A stretch of 64,000 nucleotides of DNA. Source: Brevibacillus reuszeri. Lineage in GTDB: Bacteria; Bacillota; Bacilli; Brevibacillales; Brevibacillaceae. Where the stretch lies: NCBI RefSeq assembly GCF_002897295.1, contig NZ_BEXF01000018.1, positions 62,001-126,000 on the forward strand, written 5' to 3'. Each line of letters starts with the position of its first letter. Position 1 is the first letter of the stretch. The position numbers were made by a program, and so were the translations under genes. Shown here in pieces: positions 45,596 through 55,332 of the stretch. The notes under the pieces were generated by a model. The model worked only from the letters and a program-made list of their open reading frames with translations. It was not told where the DNA came from and ran no database searches.

Positions 45596-47305
45596 TTGGT
45601 TGTGTCGATGATAAAAAAGCCTGTTCTCTGTGTACTTACAACAGCGTTAGTGGCAGTGAGCTTATATACGGCACCTTTTGCCGGAGCGAGTACAGAAGCA
45701 AGTAAGGGTCAAATGGCTCCATGGAGTGCCCAAGCAGTGGTTGCTGTTCCTGTGCAGGTGTCAAAAGGTGTGCAGCAGCTCGTGCGTTTAGTCCCCGAGC
45801 TCGCCAGTCGGCACGTCATCTTTGGTGGTGATGTGGATGGACCGGGGGTGAGTGGCGTCCAGGTAATCTTTTCGAAAACAGCTGTGCGAGATGAAAACGC
45901 GAAAGAGGATCAAGCAATCTTTGATCCACAAACAGGGAACCTCTTGGTGCTGGATTTGCAGCCGAATACACTGACGAAGCCTGCTTTCCCAACTGACCAG
46001 GTAGCTAAAACAAAAGCTCAGGCTTTTGTAACTGGATTACTTCCTCCTGGCCATGCGTATCAGCCAAGAGAAGTGACACGTGCAGATGACCTGTTGACTG
46101 TCAGGCTGGTACGGAAGCTGAACAATGTCGCTCTGGATGACGACTACGACGCTATGGTCAGCTTTGACCGGGCTGGAAGAATCGTGTCGTTTCGTACGTT
46201 TGATGGCAGGCTGTATGAGAAAATCAGTCTGGCTTCACTCCCCTCTCCACAGCGTGTCATCTCTGCACCGCAGGCTTTGCTTCGATTCAAAGAGAGCAAG
46301 CCGTTGGAGCTGGTGTATCTGCTCTCCCAGGTAAATCAGGGAGAGTCTCCGGTTGAAGCAAATCTGGCCTATGTAGTGAAGGATGGCGTCATCAATCAGA
46401 CGTTCTCAGGAAGTGCGTTGGATGCTTTCAGCGGAAAAAGGCTGATCGAGTCAGTAAATACAGTCAAACTGCCTGTGCAAACCATCAGCATGACAGGAAC
46501 AGGTGAAAAATGGATCGCGCAAACAAACCAGCAGGCTAGTGAGCTCATCAGATCATTAATACGCAAGGAGACTGACAAACTGCCGCTTGCGACATTTACA
46601 GAGAACTACGGTGATGGACAGGAAAGGCGCCTTTTTATTTGGGGGCAATTTGATGAAGGAATCAAGGATCAGGATAAACAATACATGATCGGTCAATTTG
46701 CACGTGGCACCAGCAAAGACAAGCGGCTCCATATTCTTCTGGAGACGAACGCCAAGACAGGACAATTGATGAGACTGGTAATAAAGGATGGGAATGATCT
46801 GAATATCCAAACCGATAAAAAGCGTGATTGGAGAGAGGCTGAGGCGCTGTTAAAACGCTTGATTCCGGCCGGAACCAGTCAAATGCGGATGAAAGACGTA
46901 GGGGATGCGAATTATACGCTCATCACTGCTGATCCTCTCTTGAATGGCATTCCTGTTTATCTGGCAGGACAGCAGAGCGAAGAAGGTATGTATACCATGA
47001 AGATGAATTCTTTCACCGGAGCATTGGAGGAGCTGATCTTGGCATCCCCTTCTGTCCTGCGTGCTCCTGACAAATCAAAGGCAATTACAGAACAAGCGGC
47101 TGTTGATCAATTACTCAAGGCATATCCGCTTGAGCTGACCTATATTCACCTAACAAATTTGCAAACCGGTGAAGTCACCTGGAAGCTTGGCTACGATCTA
47201 TCTTTCCGCCAGACACGTTCTCATTGCTTCTGTGGCGGTGAAGCCAAGGTGGATCAGACTGTTTATGTCGATGCGATAACAGGGAAGGTTATTGTGAAGG
47301 AATAA
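45596..47305 (+). CDS. YcdB/YcdC-type exported protein
   Basis: 569 aa from TTG 45596, placed after GAGGGAGTGA (ATG 45608 is possible). Signal peptide with cleavage near AGAS (about residue 30). The rest repeats beta-rich PepSY/YcdB-like modules: VVSFDRAGRIVSFRTFDG, DAFSGKRLIES, NAKTGQLMRLV, NSFTGALEELI and VDAITGKVIVKE all carry the 'D..TG.i' pattern. Such proteins are usually in the cell envelope and are of unknown function. It is a single gene. Confidence 0.7.
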   Translation: MVVSMIKKPVLCVLTTALVAVSLYTAPFAGASTEASKGQMAPWSAQAVVAVPVQVSKGVQQLVRLVPELASRHVIFGGDVDGPGVSGVQVIFSKTAVRDENAKEDQAIFDPQTGNLLVLDLQPNTLTKPAFPTDQVAKTKAQAFVTGLLPPGHAYQPREVTRADDLLTVRLVRKLNNVALDDDYDAMVSFDRAGRIVSFRTFDGRLYEKISLASLPSPQRVISAPQALLRFKESKPLELVYLLSQVNQGESPVEANLAYVVKDGVINQTFSGSALDAFSGKRLIESVNTVKLPVQTISMTGTGEKWIAQTNQQASELIRSLIRKETDKLPLATFTENYGDGQERRLFIWGQFDEGIKDQDKQYMIGQFARGTSKDKRLHILLETNAKTGQLMRLVIKDGNDLNIQTDKKRDWREAEALLKRLIPAGTSQMRMKDVGDANYTLITADPLLNGIPVYLAGQQSEEGMYTMKMNSFTGALEELILASPSVLRAPDKSKAITEQAAVDQLLKAYPLELTYIHLTNLQTGEVTWKLGYDLSFRQTRSHCFCGGEAKVDQTVYVDAITGKVIVKE

Positions 47306-47333
47306 AGTGGTGCGATGTGAGAGTAAAAACAAT

Positions 47334-47374
47334 AAGCCGCGGCCTTCTGAAAAAAGAGGGACGCGGCTTTTCTA
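47334..47374. terminator. Bidirectional terminator
   Basis: AAGCCGCG / CGCGGCTT stem with GCC...AGAGGG inner part; TTTT follows on the plus strand. It lies between convergent genes. Confidence 0.75.
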
Positions 47375-48304
47375 TTATGCGTTTGCTTCAAAGCCATTGA
47401 TTTGGTTCAAGGCGACCTTTTTGCCATCCTCAAGCACGAATTCGACGAGACCGTTTTTCATGCTGACGGCTTTGATAATGCCCGACAGGTTGTTTGTAGA
47501 GGTCGATCCATCTGAATTCGTTTGACCTTCGTTATACGTAACCGTGTAGCCGATCATCTGAGCGTACTGGAGTGAGTTGCTCATGGTCTTGCTCTCCGGC
47601 TTGACAGTCATTCCAACAATTTTATCCAGATTTACAGTAGCTCCGCTTTCCAGCTGGAATTCGGCGGTGCCATTTTTCATCGTAAAGCCGCTAATGACGC
47701 CATTTACGATCTCGTCTACTTCGGTGATGTCGTCGGTAGTTGCAGGATTACCATCCTTGTCTACACTTTTAGTTACTTTGTATGAAATATCTTTACCGAT
47801 CATTTCGATGAACTTCACGCTGCTGTCCAGAGCACTACCGGTCATTCCCTGTGACTCAAGACCTTTTACATCGGCGAGTGGGATCGGCTTGGATTCGCCA
47901 GCCATTCGGAAATAGATTTTTCCGCTATCCATATAAACTCCCTGGAGGAGACCTTTCTTGGTCTGAGTGGAGGTCTCGCCTGTGAGCTCGTCTTTTGTCG
48001 TGAGCGAGTAGGTAGCTGTGCGACCAACGAGTGATTCATACTTCTCCAGCGTCAGCATGCTGTTGTTGGATTGCTCCATGAGGGAAGTCATTTTCGTAAT
48101 TTTTTCGACCATGGTCATCATGCTCGTCTGTTGAATAAATTGGGAGTTATCCATTGGAGACATTGGGTCCTGATGCTTCAACTGCTCCAGCATTAGTTTC
48201 ATGAAGGCGTTGGAATCGAGCTCTGTTGTGAACTCCTTTTTGCCTTTAAAGCTCATATGTGGTTGTACAACGTTATTTTTAACGGTGGTTCCGCTATCTG
48301 ACAT
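47375..48304 (-). CDS. FlgD-family hook-capping-like protein with three tandem repeats
   Basis: 309 aa from the ATG at 48304 (AGGGAGGAT before it). The N-terminal 85 residues carry the FlgD signature (FMKLMLEQLKHQDPMSPMDNSQFIQQTSMMTMVEKI). FlgD caps the growing hook. The C terminus is three repeats of about 60-68 residues (88-149, 164-231, 246-306), each reading roughly Y/F-x-MIG-x-x-V/I-x-Y ... G-x-hydrophobic-x-V/F-MKNG-x-x-EF-x-L-x-x-G-x-x-V-x-L-x-x-I-x-G. The gene is far from any other hook gene, so it may be the main or an extra FlgD. Confidence 0.8.
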   Translation of the reverse strand: MSDSGTTVKNNVVQPHMSFKGKKEFTTELDSNAFMKLMLEQLKHQDPMSPMDNSQFIQQTSMMTMVEKITKMTSLMEQSNNSMLTLEKYESLVGRTATYSLTTKDELTGETSTQTKKGLLQGVYMDSGKIYFRMAGESKPIPLADVKGLESQGMTGSALDSSVKFIEMIGKDISYKVTKSVDKDGNPATTDDITEVDEIVNGVISGFTMKNGTAEFQLESGATVNLDKIVGMTVKPESKTMSNSLQYAQMIGYTVTYNEGQTNSDGSTSTNNLSGIIKAVSMKNGLVEFVLEDGKKVALNQINGFEANA

Positions 48305-48396
48305 GAGAATCCTCCCTGAAAGTGGCGAATCTATCAATACGATGCGTATATATGCTTCCTGTTTCATTATCGGTAAAACTTGGCTTGTGATGAAGA

Positions 48397-48447
48397 CAAA
48401 CATTTGTTCGAATTTCCGGCTTATAATAGCCGTAATTGTGTTATAAT
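48397..48447 (+). promoter_or_regulatory. LexA box and extended -10 promoter of uvrB
   Basis: CAAACATTTGTTCG (48397-48410) matches the Firmicute LexA box CGAAC-N4-GTTCG with one change. TGTTATAAT at 48439-48447 is an extended -10. A small CGGCT / AGCCG hairpin lies between. SOS induction of uvrBA is expected. Confidence 0.75.
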
Positions 48448-48488
48448 GGAAATAGAAACAGTCATGCAACGAGGAGATGAACGAGGGA

Positions 48489-50465
48489 ATGGAGCGTTTT
48501 GAATTGGTATCGGAGTATCAACCGTCCGGTGACCAGCCGACTGCCATTGCCGAGCTGGTAGCGGGCATTCAGGCCGGGAAGCGACACCAGACACTACTGG
48601 GTGCGACGGGTACGGGAAAGACCTATACAGCAGCCCAGGTGATTGCTCGGGTGAACAAGCCGACGCTGGTGATGGCGCACAACAAGACATTGGCTGCCCA
48701 GCTGTGCGCGGAGTTCAAGGAATTTTTCCCCAATAACGCAGTAGAATACTTCGTCAGCTACTATGACTACTATCAACCAGAAGCATACATTCCCCAATCG
48801 GATACGTTTATTGAAAAAGACTCCAGCATCAACGATGAGATCGACAAGCTCCGTCACTCTGCTACCAGTGCATTGTTTGAACGGCGCGATGTCATCATTG
48901 TCGCATCTGTCTCCTGCATCTATGGTTTGGGTTCGCCCGAGGAGTACAGGGAGCTGCTCTTGTCCTTGCGTGTAGGCATGGAAAAAGGACGGGACGAGAT
49001 TTTGCATCGCCTGGTCGATATCCAGTATACACGCAATGATATCAACTTCACCCGCGGTACTTTCCGTGTACGTGGTGATGTCGTAGAGATTTTCCCAGCT
49101 TCCCAGAGTGAACAGGCGATCCGGGTCGAGTTTTTTGGTGACGAGATCGAGCGCATTACGTCCATTGATGTTTTGACCGGTGAAATTCTAGGGCAGCGTG
49201 ATCATATCGCTATTTTCCCTGCTTCTCACTACGTGACTCGCGAGGAGAAGATGAAGCTGGCTGTTCAGAGCATTCAGGCTGAGCTGGAAGAGCGACTTGC
49301 CGAGTTCCGTGAAGCAGGCAAGCTTTTGGAGGCACAACGGCTGGAGCAGCGTACGCGCTACGATATTGAAATGATGATGGAAATGGGTTTTTGCTCTGGA
49401 ATTGAAAACTACTCGCGCCATTTGACGGGCCTGCCTGCTGGAGAAGCACCGTATACACTTATGGATTACTTCCCGGATGACTACCTTGTGATTATGGATG
49501 AGTCACATATGACGTTGCCGCAGGTACGAGCGATGTATAACGGAGACCGCGCCCGCAAAGACGTGCTGGTAGAGCATGGGTTTCGTCTGCCGTCAGCACG
49601 GGATAACCGCCCGCTCAAGTTCGAGGAATTCGAAAAGAAAGTGAATCAGGCGATTTATGTTTCCGCGACCCCGGGCAATTATGAACAAGAGCACTGCCCA
49701 GAAGTGGTGCAGCAGGTGATTCGTCCAACAGGGCTGATTGACCCGACGATCTCTGTTCGCCCTATCAAGGGTCAGATTGACGATTTGATCGGTGAAATTC
49801 ATGCGACGATTGCCAAAAATGAACGGGTGCTGGTAACGACTTTGACAAAGAAAATGTCGGAGGACTTAACAGATTACCTGAAAGAAATCGGAATCAAGGT
49901 ACGCTATCTCCACTCAGATATCAAGACGATTGAGCGGATGCAAATCCTGCGCGCGCTGCGTTTGGGTGAATTCGATGTTCTAGTCGGGATCAACCTGCTG
50001 CGGGAAGGCTTGGACTTGCCTGAGGTATCTTTGGTAGCCATCCTTGATGCAGATAAAGAGGGCTTCTTGCGCAATGAGCGCTCCTTAATTCAGACGATTG
50101 GCCGTGCTGCCCGTAATGCGGAGGGACGTGTACTCATGTATGCGGACAAAATGACGGATTCCATGACGTCTGCGATCCGCGAGACAGAGCGCCGCCGTGC
50201 GATTCAGGTTGCTTACAATGAAAAGCATGGAATTACGCCGCAAACGGTGAAAAAGGCTGTTCGTGAAGTGATCGAGGCTACCAAGGTAGCGGAGGAAAAA
50301 GCAGATTATTTGCCACACGCAGACTTCAAGAAAATGCCGAAAAAAGATCGCCTAGCGGTTATCGAACGGATGGAAGAGGAAATGAAGGAAGCAGCGCGCA
50401 ATTTGATGTTCGAGCGCGCGGCAGAATTGCGTGATTTAATTCTTGAGCTGAAGGCTGAACTCTAA
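48489..50465 (+). CDS. uvrB: Excinuclease ABC subunit B
   Basis: 658-aa helicase-like damage-verification subunit of nucleotide excision repair. ATG 48489 gives [17 protein letters not shown] as in relatives; the ATG at 48477 lies within the binding site. Walker [14 protein letters not shown], beta-hairpin region [21 protein letters not shown], helicase motif VI region [13 protein letters not shown], and a C-terminal UVR motif ([21 protein letters not shown]) that contacts UvrC. Followed by uvrA after 15 nt. Confidence 0.97.
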   Translation: MERFELVSEYQPSGDQPTAIAELVAGIQAGKRHQTLLGATGTGKTYTAAQVIARVNKPTLVMAHNKTLAAQLCAEFKEFFPNNAVEYFVSYYDYYQPEAYIPQSDTFIEKDSSINDEIDKLRHSATSALFERRDVIIVASVSCIYGLGSPEEYRELLLSLRVGMEKGRDEILHRLVDIQYTRNDINFTRGTFRVRGDVVEIFPASQSEQAIRVEFFGDEIERITSIDVLTGEILGQRDHIAIFPASHYVTREEKMKLAVQSIQAELEERLAEFREAGKLLEAQRLEQRTRYDIEMMMEMGFCSGIENYSRHLTGLPAGEAPYTLMDYFPDDYLVIMDESHMTLPQVRAMYNGDRARKDVLVEHGFRLPSARDNRPLKFEEFEKKVNQAIYVSATPGNYEQEHCPEVVQQVIRPTGLIDPTISVRPIKGQIDDLIGEIHATIAKNERVLVTTLTKKMSEDLTDYLKEIGIKVRYLHSDIKTIERMQILRALRLGEFDVLVGINLLREGLDLPEVSLVAILDADKEGFLRNERSLIQTIGRAARNAEGRVLMYADKMTDSMTSAIRETERRRAIQVAYNEKHGITPQTVKKAVREVIEATKVAEEKADYLPHADFKKMPKKDRLAVIERMEEEMKEAARNLMFERAAELRDLILELKAEL

Positions 50466-50480
50466 GGAGAGATTTTTTTC

Positions 50481-53348
50481 ATGCCATTAGAACATATTGT
50501 GGTAAAGGGTGCTCGTGCCCATAACCTGAAAAATATTGATGTCGTAATCCCGAGGGACAAATTCGTCGTGCTGACGGGTTTGTCCGGCTCGGGTAAGTCT
50601 TCCCTGGCCTTTGATACGATTTACGCGGAGGGCCAACGCCGCTATGTGGAGTCTTTGTCTGCCTATGCCCGTCAGTTTCTCGGGCAGATGGACAAGCCGG
50701 ATGTAGACTCGATTGAGGGACTTTCACCGGCGATCTCTATCGATCAAAAGACGACTAGTCGCAACCCGCGCTCCACGGTAGGAACTGTTACGGAAATTTA
50801 TGACTATTTGCGCCTGCTGTATGCGCGCGTGGGCCGACCGATCTGCCCAGATCACGGAATTGAAATTCAGTCCCAAACGATTGAGCAAATGGTTGACCGC
50901 TTGATGGAGTTTCCTGAGCGTACAAGAATGCAAATCCTGGCGCCGATGGTACAAGGCCGTAAAGGAGAGCATGTCAAGCTTCTGGAAGACATTCGCAAGC
51001 AGGGCTTTGTTCGTGTGAGGGTAAATGGTGAGATCACTGATTTGTCCGAGGATATCAAGCTGGAGAAAAACAAAAAGCATAACATCGAGGTTGTCGTAGA
51101 CCGGATCGTTGTCAAACCGGATGCGCAGGCTCGATTGGCGGACTCGCTGGAAACCGCGCTTCGTCTGGCAGATGGCAAGGTCATTGTCGATGTTATGGAG
51201 CAAGAAGAGCTGCTGTTCAGTGAAAAGCACGCTTGCCCGATTTGCGGATTCTCGATCGGGGAGCTGGAGCCGCGGATCTTCTCGTTTAACAGTCCTTTTG
51301 GCGCTTGCTCGGAGTGTGATGGACTCGGAGTTAAGCTGGAAGTCGACCCTGATATGGTCGTTCCTGATGGGACCAAGACGTTGAATGATGGCGCCATAGG
51401 AGCGTGGGAGCCAAAATCCTCGACCTATTACCAGCAGCTGCTGGAGTCTGCCTGCCGTCATTTCGGCATTCGCATGGATGTTCCCTTTGAAGAGCTGACG
51501 GCCGAGCAAGCCCAAATTCTCATGTATGGAAGCTCGGGTGAAAAAATACAGTTCCGCTATGAAAATGAATTTGGGCAAGTTCGAGAAGCAGTCGTACCGT
51601 TCGAAGGCGTCATCCCGAATTTGCAGCGCCGCCATCTGGAAACAAGCTCGGATTACATTCGTGAACAAATTGAAGGCTTCATGAGCCAAAAACCTTGCCC
51701 GGTCTGCAAGGGGCATCGTCTGCGTCAGGAGAGCCTGGCTGTGAAGGTTGGCGATCGAAGCATTTCCGAGCTGACGACGTTGTCAATTCTCGATGCTCAT
51801 CAGTTCGTGAATGATGTTGAACTGACCGAAAGAGAAGCCAAAATCGCCAATCTGATCGTAAAGGAGATCAAAGCTCGACTCAATTTCTTGATTGATGTAG
51901 GGCTCGATTATTTGACGTTGAGTCGTGCTGCCGGGACGCTGTCTGGTGGGGAAGCCCAGCGGATTCGCTTAGCGACACAGATTGGCTCGAGCTTGATGGG
52001 GGTTCTATACATTCTGGATGAGCCTAGCATCGGGCTGCATCAGCGTGACAATGCGCGACTGATCAAGACATTGGAGCACATGACTAAGCTGGGCAATACG
52101 CTAATCGTCGTCGAGCATGACGAGGATACAATGATGGCTTGTGACTATATCATCGACATTGGCCCTGGTGCGGGCATACATGGTGGGCAGGTAATCGCAG
52201 CAGGTACGCCACAGGAAGTCATGAAGGATGAAAAGTCACTGACGGGAGCCTATTTGAGCGGGCGTAAATTCATCCCGGTACCAATGGAACGCCGCAAGCC
52301 TTCGGATAAATGGATAAAGATCGAAGGGGCAAAGGAAAACAATCTGCAGAATGTGACCGCGAAATTCCCGTTAGGGGTGTTCGTTGCCGTGACAGGGGTT
52401 TCTGGTTCGGGAAAAAGTACACTAATAAATGAAATTTTGCAAAAGACACTGGCTCGTGACTTAAATGGTGCCAAAGTCAAACCTGGAGAGCACCGCCGAA
52501 TCGTCGGACTTGAGCATCTTGATAAAGTCATTGATATTGACCAGTCGCCAATCGGACGGACTCCACGCTCCAATCCGGCTACGTATACCGGTGTATTTGA
52601 CGATATTCGCGACTTGTTTGCGTCAACCAATGAAGCAAAGGTACGTGGCTACAAGAAGGGGCGTTTCAGCTTTAACGTCAAAGGCGGACGTTGTGAAGCG
52701 TGCAGCGGCGACGGGATTATCAAAATTGAAATGCACTTTTTGCCGGATGTTTATGTACCGTGCGAGGTGTGCCACGGCAAACGATATAACCGTGAAACGC
52801 TTGATGTGAAATACAAAGGCAAGAGCATCGCAGATGTACTTGGAATGACGATTGAGGATGCCGTAGAGTTTTTCCGCAATCTGCCGAAAATTGAACGCAA
52901 GCTGCAGACCATCGTTGACGTAGGCTTAGGCTACATGACATTGGGGCAACCAGCTACGACACTTTCTGGCGGTGAAGCACAGCGTGTGAAACTGGCTTCT
53001 GAGCTGTACAGACGCAGCACAGGGCGCACCCTGTATATTTTGGACGAACCGACCACAGGACTGCACACAGACGATATTGATCGTTTGCTCAAGGTTCTCC
53101 AGCGTCTGGTGGACAACGGTGATACTGTACTTGTCATCGAGCACAATCTCGATGTTATTAAAACAGTAGACTACGTCGTTGATCTGGGACCTGAGGGTGG
53201 TACTCGCGGCGGCACGATTGTTGGTACAGGTACGCCTGAAGAGGTAGCCAAGCTGGAGGGGTCCTATACAGGGATCTATCTGAAGCCTATTTTGGAGAGA
53301 GACAAAGCACGTACGGTTGCCAAACTAGAGCAGCTTGTTTCCAAATAA
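50481..53348 (+). CDS. uvrA: Excinuclease ABC subunit A
   Basis: 955 aa; damage-recognition ATPase with two ABC modules. Walker A sites [12 protein letters not shown] and [12 protein letters not shown], two ABC signatures ([26 protein letters not shown]) and zinc fingers ([10 protein letters not shown] ... CSECDG and CEACSGDG ... CEVCHGKRY) are intact. It is co-transcribed with uvrB under the LexA box. Confidence 0.97.
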   Translation: MPLEHIVVKGARAHNLKNIDVVIPRDKFVVLTGLSGSGKSSLAFDTIYAEGQRRYVESLSAYARQFLGQMDKPDVDSIEGLSPAISIDQKTTSRNPRSTVGTVTEIYDYLRLLYARVGRPICPDHGIEIQSQTIEQMVDRLMEFPERTRMQILAPMVQGRKGEHVKLLEDIRKQGFVRVRVNGEITDLSEDIKLEKNKKHNIEVVVDRIVVKPDAQARLADSLETALRLADGKVIVDVMEQEELLFSEKHACPICGFSIGELEPRIFSFNSPFGACSECDGLGVKLEVDPDMVVPDGTKTLNDGAIGAWEPKSSTYYQQLLESACRHFGIRMDVPFEELTAEQAQILMYGSSGEKIQFRYENEFGQVREAVVPFEGVIPNLQRRHLETSSDYIREQIEGFMSQKPCPVCKGHRLRQESLAVKVGDRSISELTTLSILDAHQFVNDVELTEREAKIANLIVKEIKARLNFLIDVGLDYLTLSRAAGTLSGGEAQRIRLATQIGSSLMGVLYILDEPSIGLHQRDNARLIKTLEHMTKLGNTLIVVEHDEDTMMACDYIIDIGPGAGIHGGQVIAAGTPQEVMKDEKSLTGAYLSGRKFIPVPMERRKPSDKWIKIEGAKENNLQNVTAKFPLGVFVAVTGVSGSGKSTLINEILQKTLARDLNGAKVKPGEHRRIVGLEHLDKVIDIDQSPIGRTPRSNPATYTGVFDDIRDLFASTNEAKVRGYKKGRFSFNVKGGRCEACSGDGIIKIEMHFLPDVYVPCEVCHGKRYNRETLDVKYKGKSIADVLGMTIEDAVEFFRNLPKIERKLQTIVDVGLGYMTLGQPATTLSGGEAQRVKLASELYRRSTGRTLYILDEPTTGLHTDDIDRLLKVLQRLVDNGDTVLVIEHNLDVIKTVDYVVDLGPEGGTRGGTIVGTGTPEEVAKLEGSYTGIYLKPILERDKARTVAKLEQLVSK

Positions 53349-53351
53349 AAT

Positions 53352-53391
53352 GGTCGAGGCGCCTTCTCACAAATGAGGGGCGTCTTGTTCG
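53352..53391 (+). terminator. Weak terminator after uvrA
   Basis: GAGGCGCCTTCTC / GAGGGGCGTCTT imperfect stem with a poor T tail (TTGTT). Confidence 0.4.
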
Positions 53392-53464
53392 TATGTACGC
53401 AATTTGCGATAATGGCAATGATCTGCTTGTAAGAAGCGTATAAATAGGGAGAGGGGGAGAAGCG

Positions 53465-54094
53465 ATGGAATATATAGCCGAAGCACTTGCTGCCCTGCCT
53501 GCTGACTTGGTTGAGGAGGCTCGTAAGCATTTTGATGGTCAGGACCCCGCTCATGATTGGCAGCACAATTTGCGTGTGATGGCAATGTGCGAGCGAATTG
53601 GACGTGAGGAAGGGGCAGATATGACGATTCTGCGCTTGTCTGCTTTGTTGCATGATATCGGAAGAGCTGAGGAGCGGCGTACGGGGGAATGTCATGCTGA
53701 GATCAGTGTTCGTGTGGCAGGAAGCTGGTTAATGGAGCGGGGGATGACCGACGGTTTCATTTCACGTGTGCAGTCTACGATTCTCGCCCATCGTTTTCGC
53801 AAAGACCGTCCGCCAGCTACGCTGGAAGAACAGATCCTCTTTGATGCAGACAAGCTCGATTCGATCGGGGCTATCGGTGTGGGACGTGCTTTTGCATACT
53901 CAGGAGTACTGGGACAGCCGATTCAAGCGGATGATCCCGATCAGCATACCCCTGCGAAGGAGTTTGCCTGGAAGCTCCAGAGAATAAAAGAGAGACTCTA
54001 CACCAAAACAGCCCAGCAAATTGCGATAGACCGGCATCTTTTCATGACCGAGTTTTTTGAGCGATGGGAGCAAGAAATACAAGGAATTCGTTAA
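53465..54094 (+). CDS. HD domain phosphohydrolase
   Basis: 209 aa, soluble, with the HD metal-binding set HDWQHNLRVMAMCERIG, LLHDIGRAEE, and FDADKLDSIGAIGVGRAF. Proteins of this YedJ/YpgQ-like type hydrolyse nucleotides or phosphomonoesters; the substrate is unknown. GGGGGAGAAGCG precedes ATG 53465. It is close to yvlD (24 nt), probably one transcript. Confidence 0.85.
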   Translation: MEYIAEALAALPADLVEEARKHFDGQDPAHDWQHNLRVMAMCERIGREEGADMTILRLSALLHDIGRAEERRTGECHAEISVRVAGSWLMERGMTDGFISRVQSTILAHRFRKDRPPATLEEQILFDADKLDSIGAIGVGRAFAYSGVLGQPIQADDPDQHTPAKEFAWKLQRIKERLYTKTAQQIAIDRHLFMTEFFERWEQEIQGIR

Positions 54095-54117
54095 ATAAGA
54101 AGAGAGGGGGAGAGAAC

Positions 54118-54483
54118 ATGATTCGGTGGATAATCAAGCTGTTGTTAAACGGTGCGGCCCTGCTGTTGATCAGTGACTGGTTTCAGTCGATTGTCGTTGC
54201 GAACTTCAAGGTAGCTGTCTTTGCATCACTTGTCTTGGGCGTAGTGAATACCATGATCCGACCAATCTTGACGTTTTTTACGTTACCGCTACAGCTCTTG
54301 ACGATGGGTCTGTTTTGGTTCGTAATCAATGCCGTTACCTTTGCTTTAACCGCCTACTTTATTGATGGCTTTGAAGTGGGACCTTGGCCGGATAATATCG
54401 GTACGATTATCATTGCGGCTGCGCTTATGAGTCTTTTTGGCTGGTTGATCGATTTGGTTGTTGGCAGACCAAAAGAAAGATAA
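54118..54483 (+). CDS. yvlD: Phage holin family 4-type membrane protein (YvlD-like)
   Basis: 121 aa with four membrane segments (about 4-22, 28-48, 55-80, 92-115). The pattern FKVAVFASLVLGVVNTMIRPIL...LPLQLLTMGLFWFVINAVTFALTAYFIDGF in parts is typical of YvlD. ATG 54118 follows AGAGGGGGAGAG; the frame from 54064 overlaps the HD gene without a site. In B. subtilis yvlD lies next to hprK and is tied to cell-envelope stress; here agr-like genes intervene. Confidence 0.85.
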   Translation: MIRWIIKLLLNGAALLLISDWFQSIVVANFKVAVFASLVLGVVNTMIRPILTFFTLPLQLLTMGLFWFVINAVTFALTAYFIDGFEVGPWPDNIGTIIIAAALMSLFGWLIDLVVGRPKER

Positions 54484-54498
54484 GCAAGAGAACAGCAA

Positions 54499-54537
54499 AA
54501 TGCCCGCATTTTCTAGGAAAGAAGATGCGGGCTTATT
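54499..54537. terminator. Terminator between yvlD and the agr-like operon
   Basis: AATGCCCGCATTTTCT / AGAAGATGCGGGC(T)T imperfect stem followed by TTATT; convergent genes on both sides. Confidence 0.65.
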
Positions 54538-54575
54538 CGTATAGATGGAAAATTCTATCTATTTTGTGCACTTAC

Positions 54576-54704
54576 CTACTTCTTTTCTTCTCTCATGTGA
54601 GGCGGGGTGGGCTCGTACATGAAACCGCCCTTCAATACACCTGAGACGTTCAAAACGGAAAGGGAACCAAAGAAATTGCAAATAGCTGGAAGCACTTTCT
54701 TCAT
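54576..54704 (-). CDS. AgrD-like autoinducer pro-peptide
   Basis: 42 aa: MKKVLPAICNFFGSLSVLNVSG followed by a VLKGGFMYEPTPPHMREEKK tail. An amphipathic N-terminal helix and a charged C-terminal tail after a Tyr-Glu-Pro are the AgrD plan, and it follows an AgrB gene by 13 nt with AAAGGATGAT before ATG 54704. The only Cys is residue 9. The position four residues before the expected cleavage holds Gly or Lys, not Cys or Ser, so a normal thiolactone or lactone ring is not possible there. It may be processed to a linear peptide. Confidence 0.7.
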   Translation of the reverse strand: MKKVLPAICNFFGSLSVLNVSGVLKGGFMYEPTPPHMREEKK

Positions 54705-54717
54705 AAGTATCATCCTT

Positions 54718-55317
54718 TCAAGATTTGTTTTCCAGATACGAGACGATCTGGAACGAACGCGGCATGAGAAGAACTGACTGTAGCAGAACAGCAAGTATGT
54801 AAGTCATAGATAGCTTATAGGTATATTCTATCAAAATCACGGATAAAAGGCAACCAATTCCAATTGCTAGTAATACTATTATTCTATTTCTATTCTGAAT
54901 TTTTGGGTCGGCAGGCATGTAGGTGTGTTTGGCCGGAGCATAGAAGTAGTTTATGAGGAAGCCTGCTCCGCCTACAAGTATCATTCCTATTTCTACATAA
55001 GGCGAAGAAAGCTCAGGTAGATTCTTGATAAGCAATCCGCCTGAGACGATGAGTGTTACCGTGAATGCAAGGCATGTCCAGGGGTTTTTTAAATGAACGC
55101 CGCCTGTCAGAAGACGTAAGCCGAAAAAAAAGAAGAGGAGAGGAATCACTTCGCCAATCAAGCCAAAAAGAAGGGAAAGGGCTACGATGACAATCACGTT
55201 AATGACATTAAGGATGAAGATTTCAATACCATGTGCCAATTGTCCTGTTGAAAAATGAGTTTCCTCTGTCTTGATCGATTGAGCAATGCGAAGAGATAGC
55301 CTTTCCGTCCATGTCAT
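54718..55317 (-). CDS. agrB: AgrB-like peptide-processing membrane protease
   Basis: 199 aa with about five to six membrane segments. The AgrB catalytic pair is visible in RLLTGGVHLKNPWTCLAF (His, then Cys seven residues later), which in the family cleaves the C-terminal tail of AgrD. AACAGGAGGTCAG precedes ATG 55317. It lies between the sensor kinase and the agrD-like gene on the minus strand. Confidence 0.9.
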   Translation of the reverse strand: MTWTERLSLRIAQSIKTEETHFSTGQLAHGIEIFILNVINVIVIVALSLLFGLIGEVIPLLFFFFGLRLLTGGVHLKNPWTCLAFTVTLIVSGGLLIKNLPELSSPYVEIGMILVGGAGFLINYFYAPAKHTYMPADPKIQNRNRIIVLLAIGIGCLLSVILIEYTYKLSMTYILAVLLQSVLLMPRSFQIVSYLENKS

Positions 55318-55332
55318 GCGACTGACCTCCTG

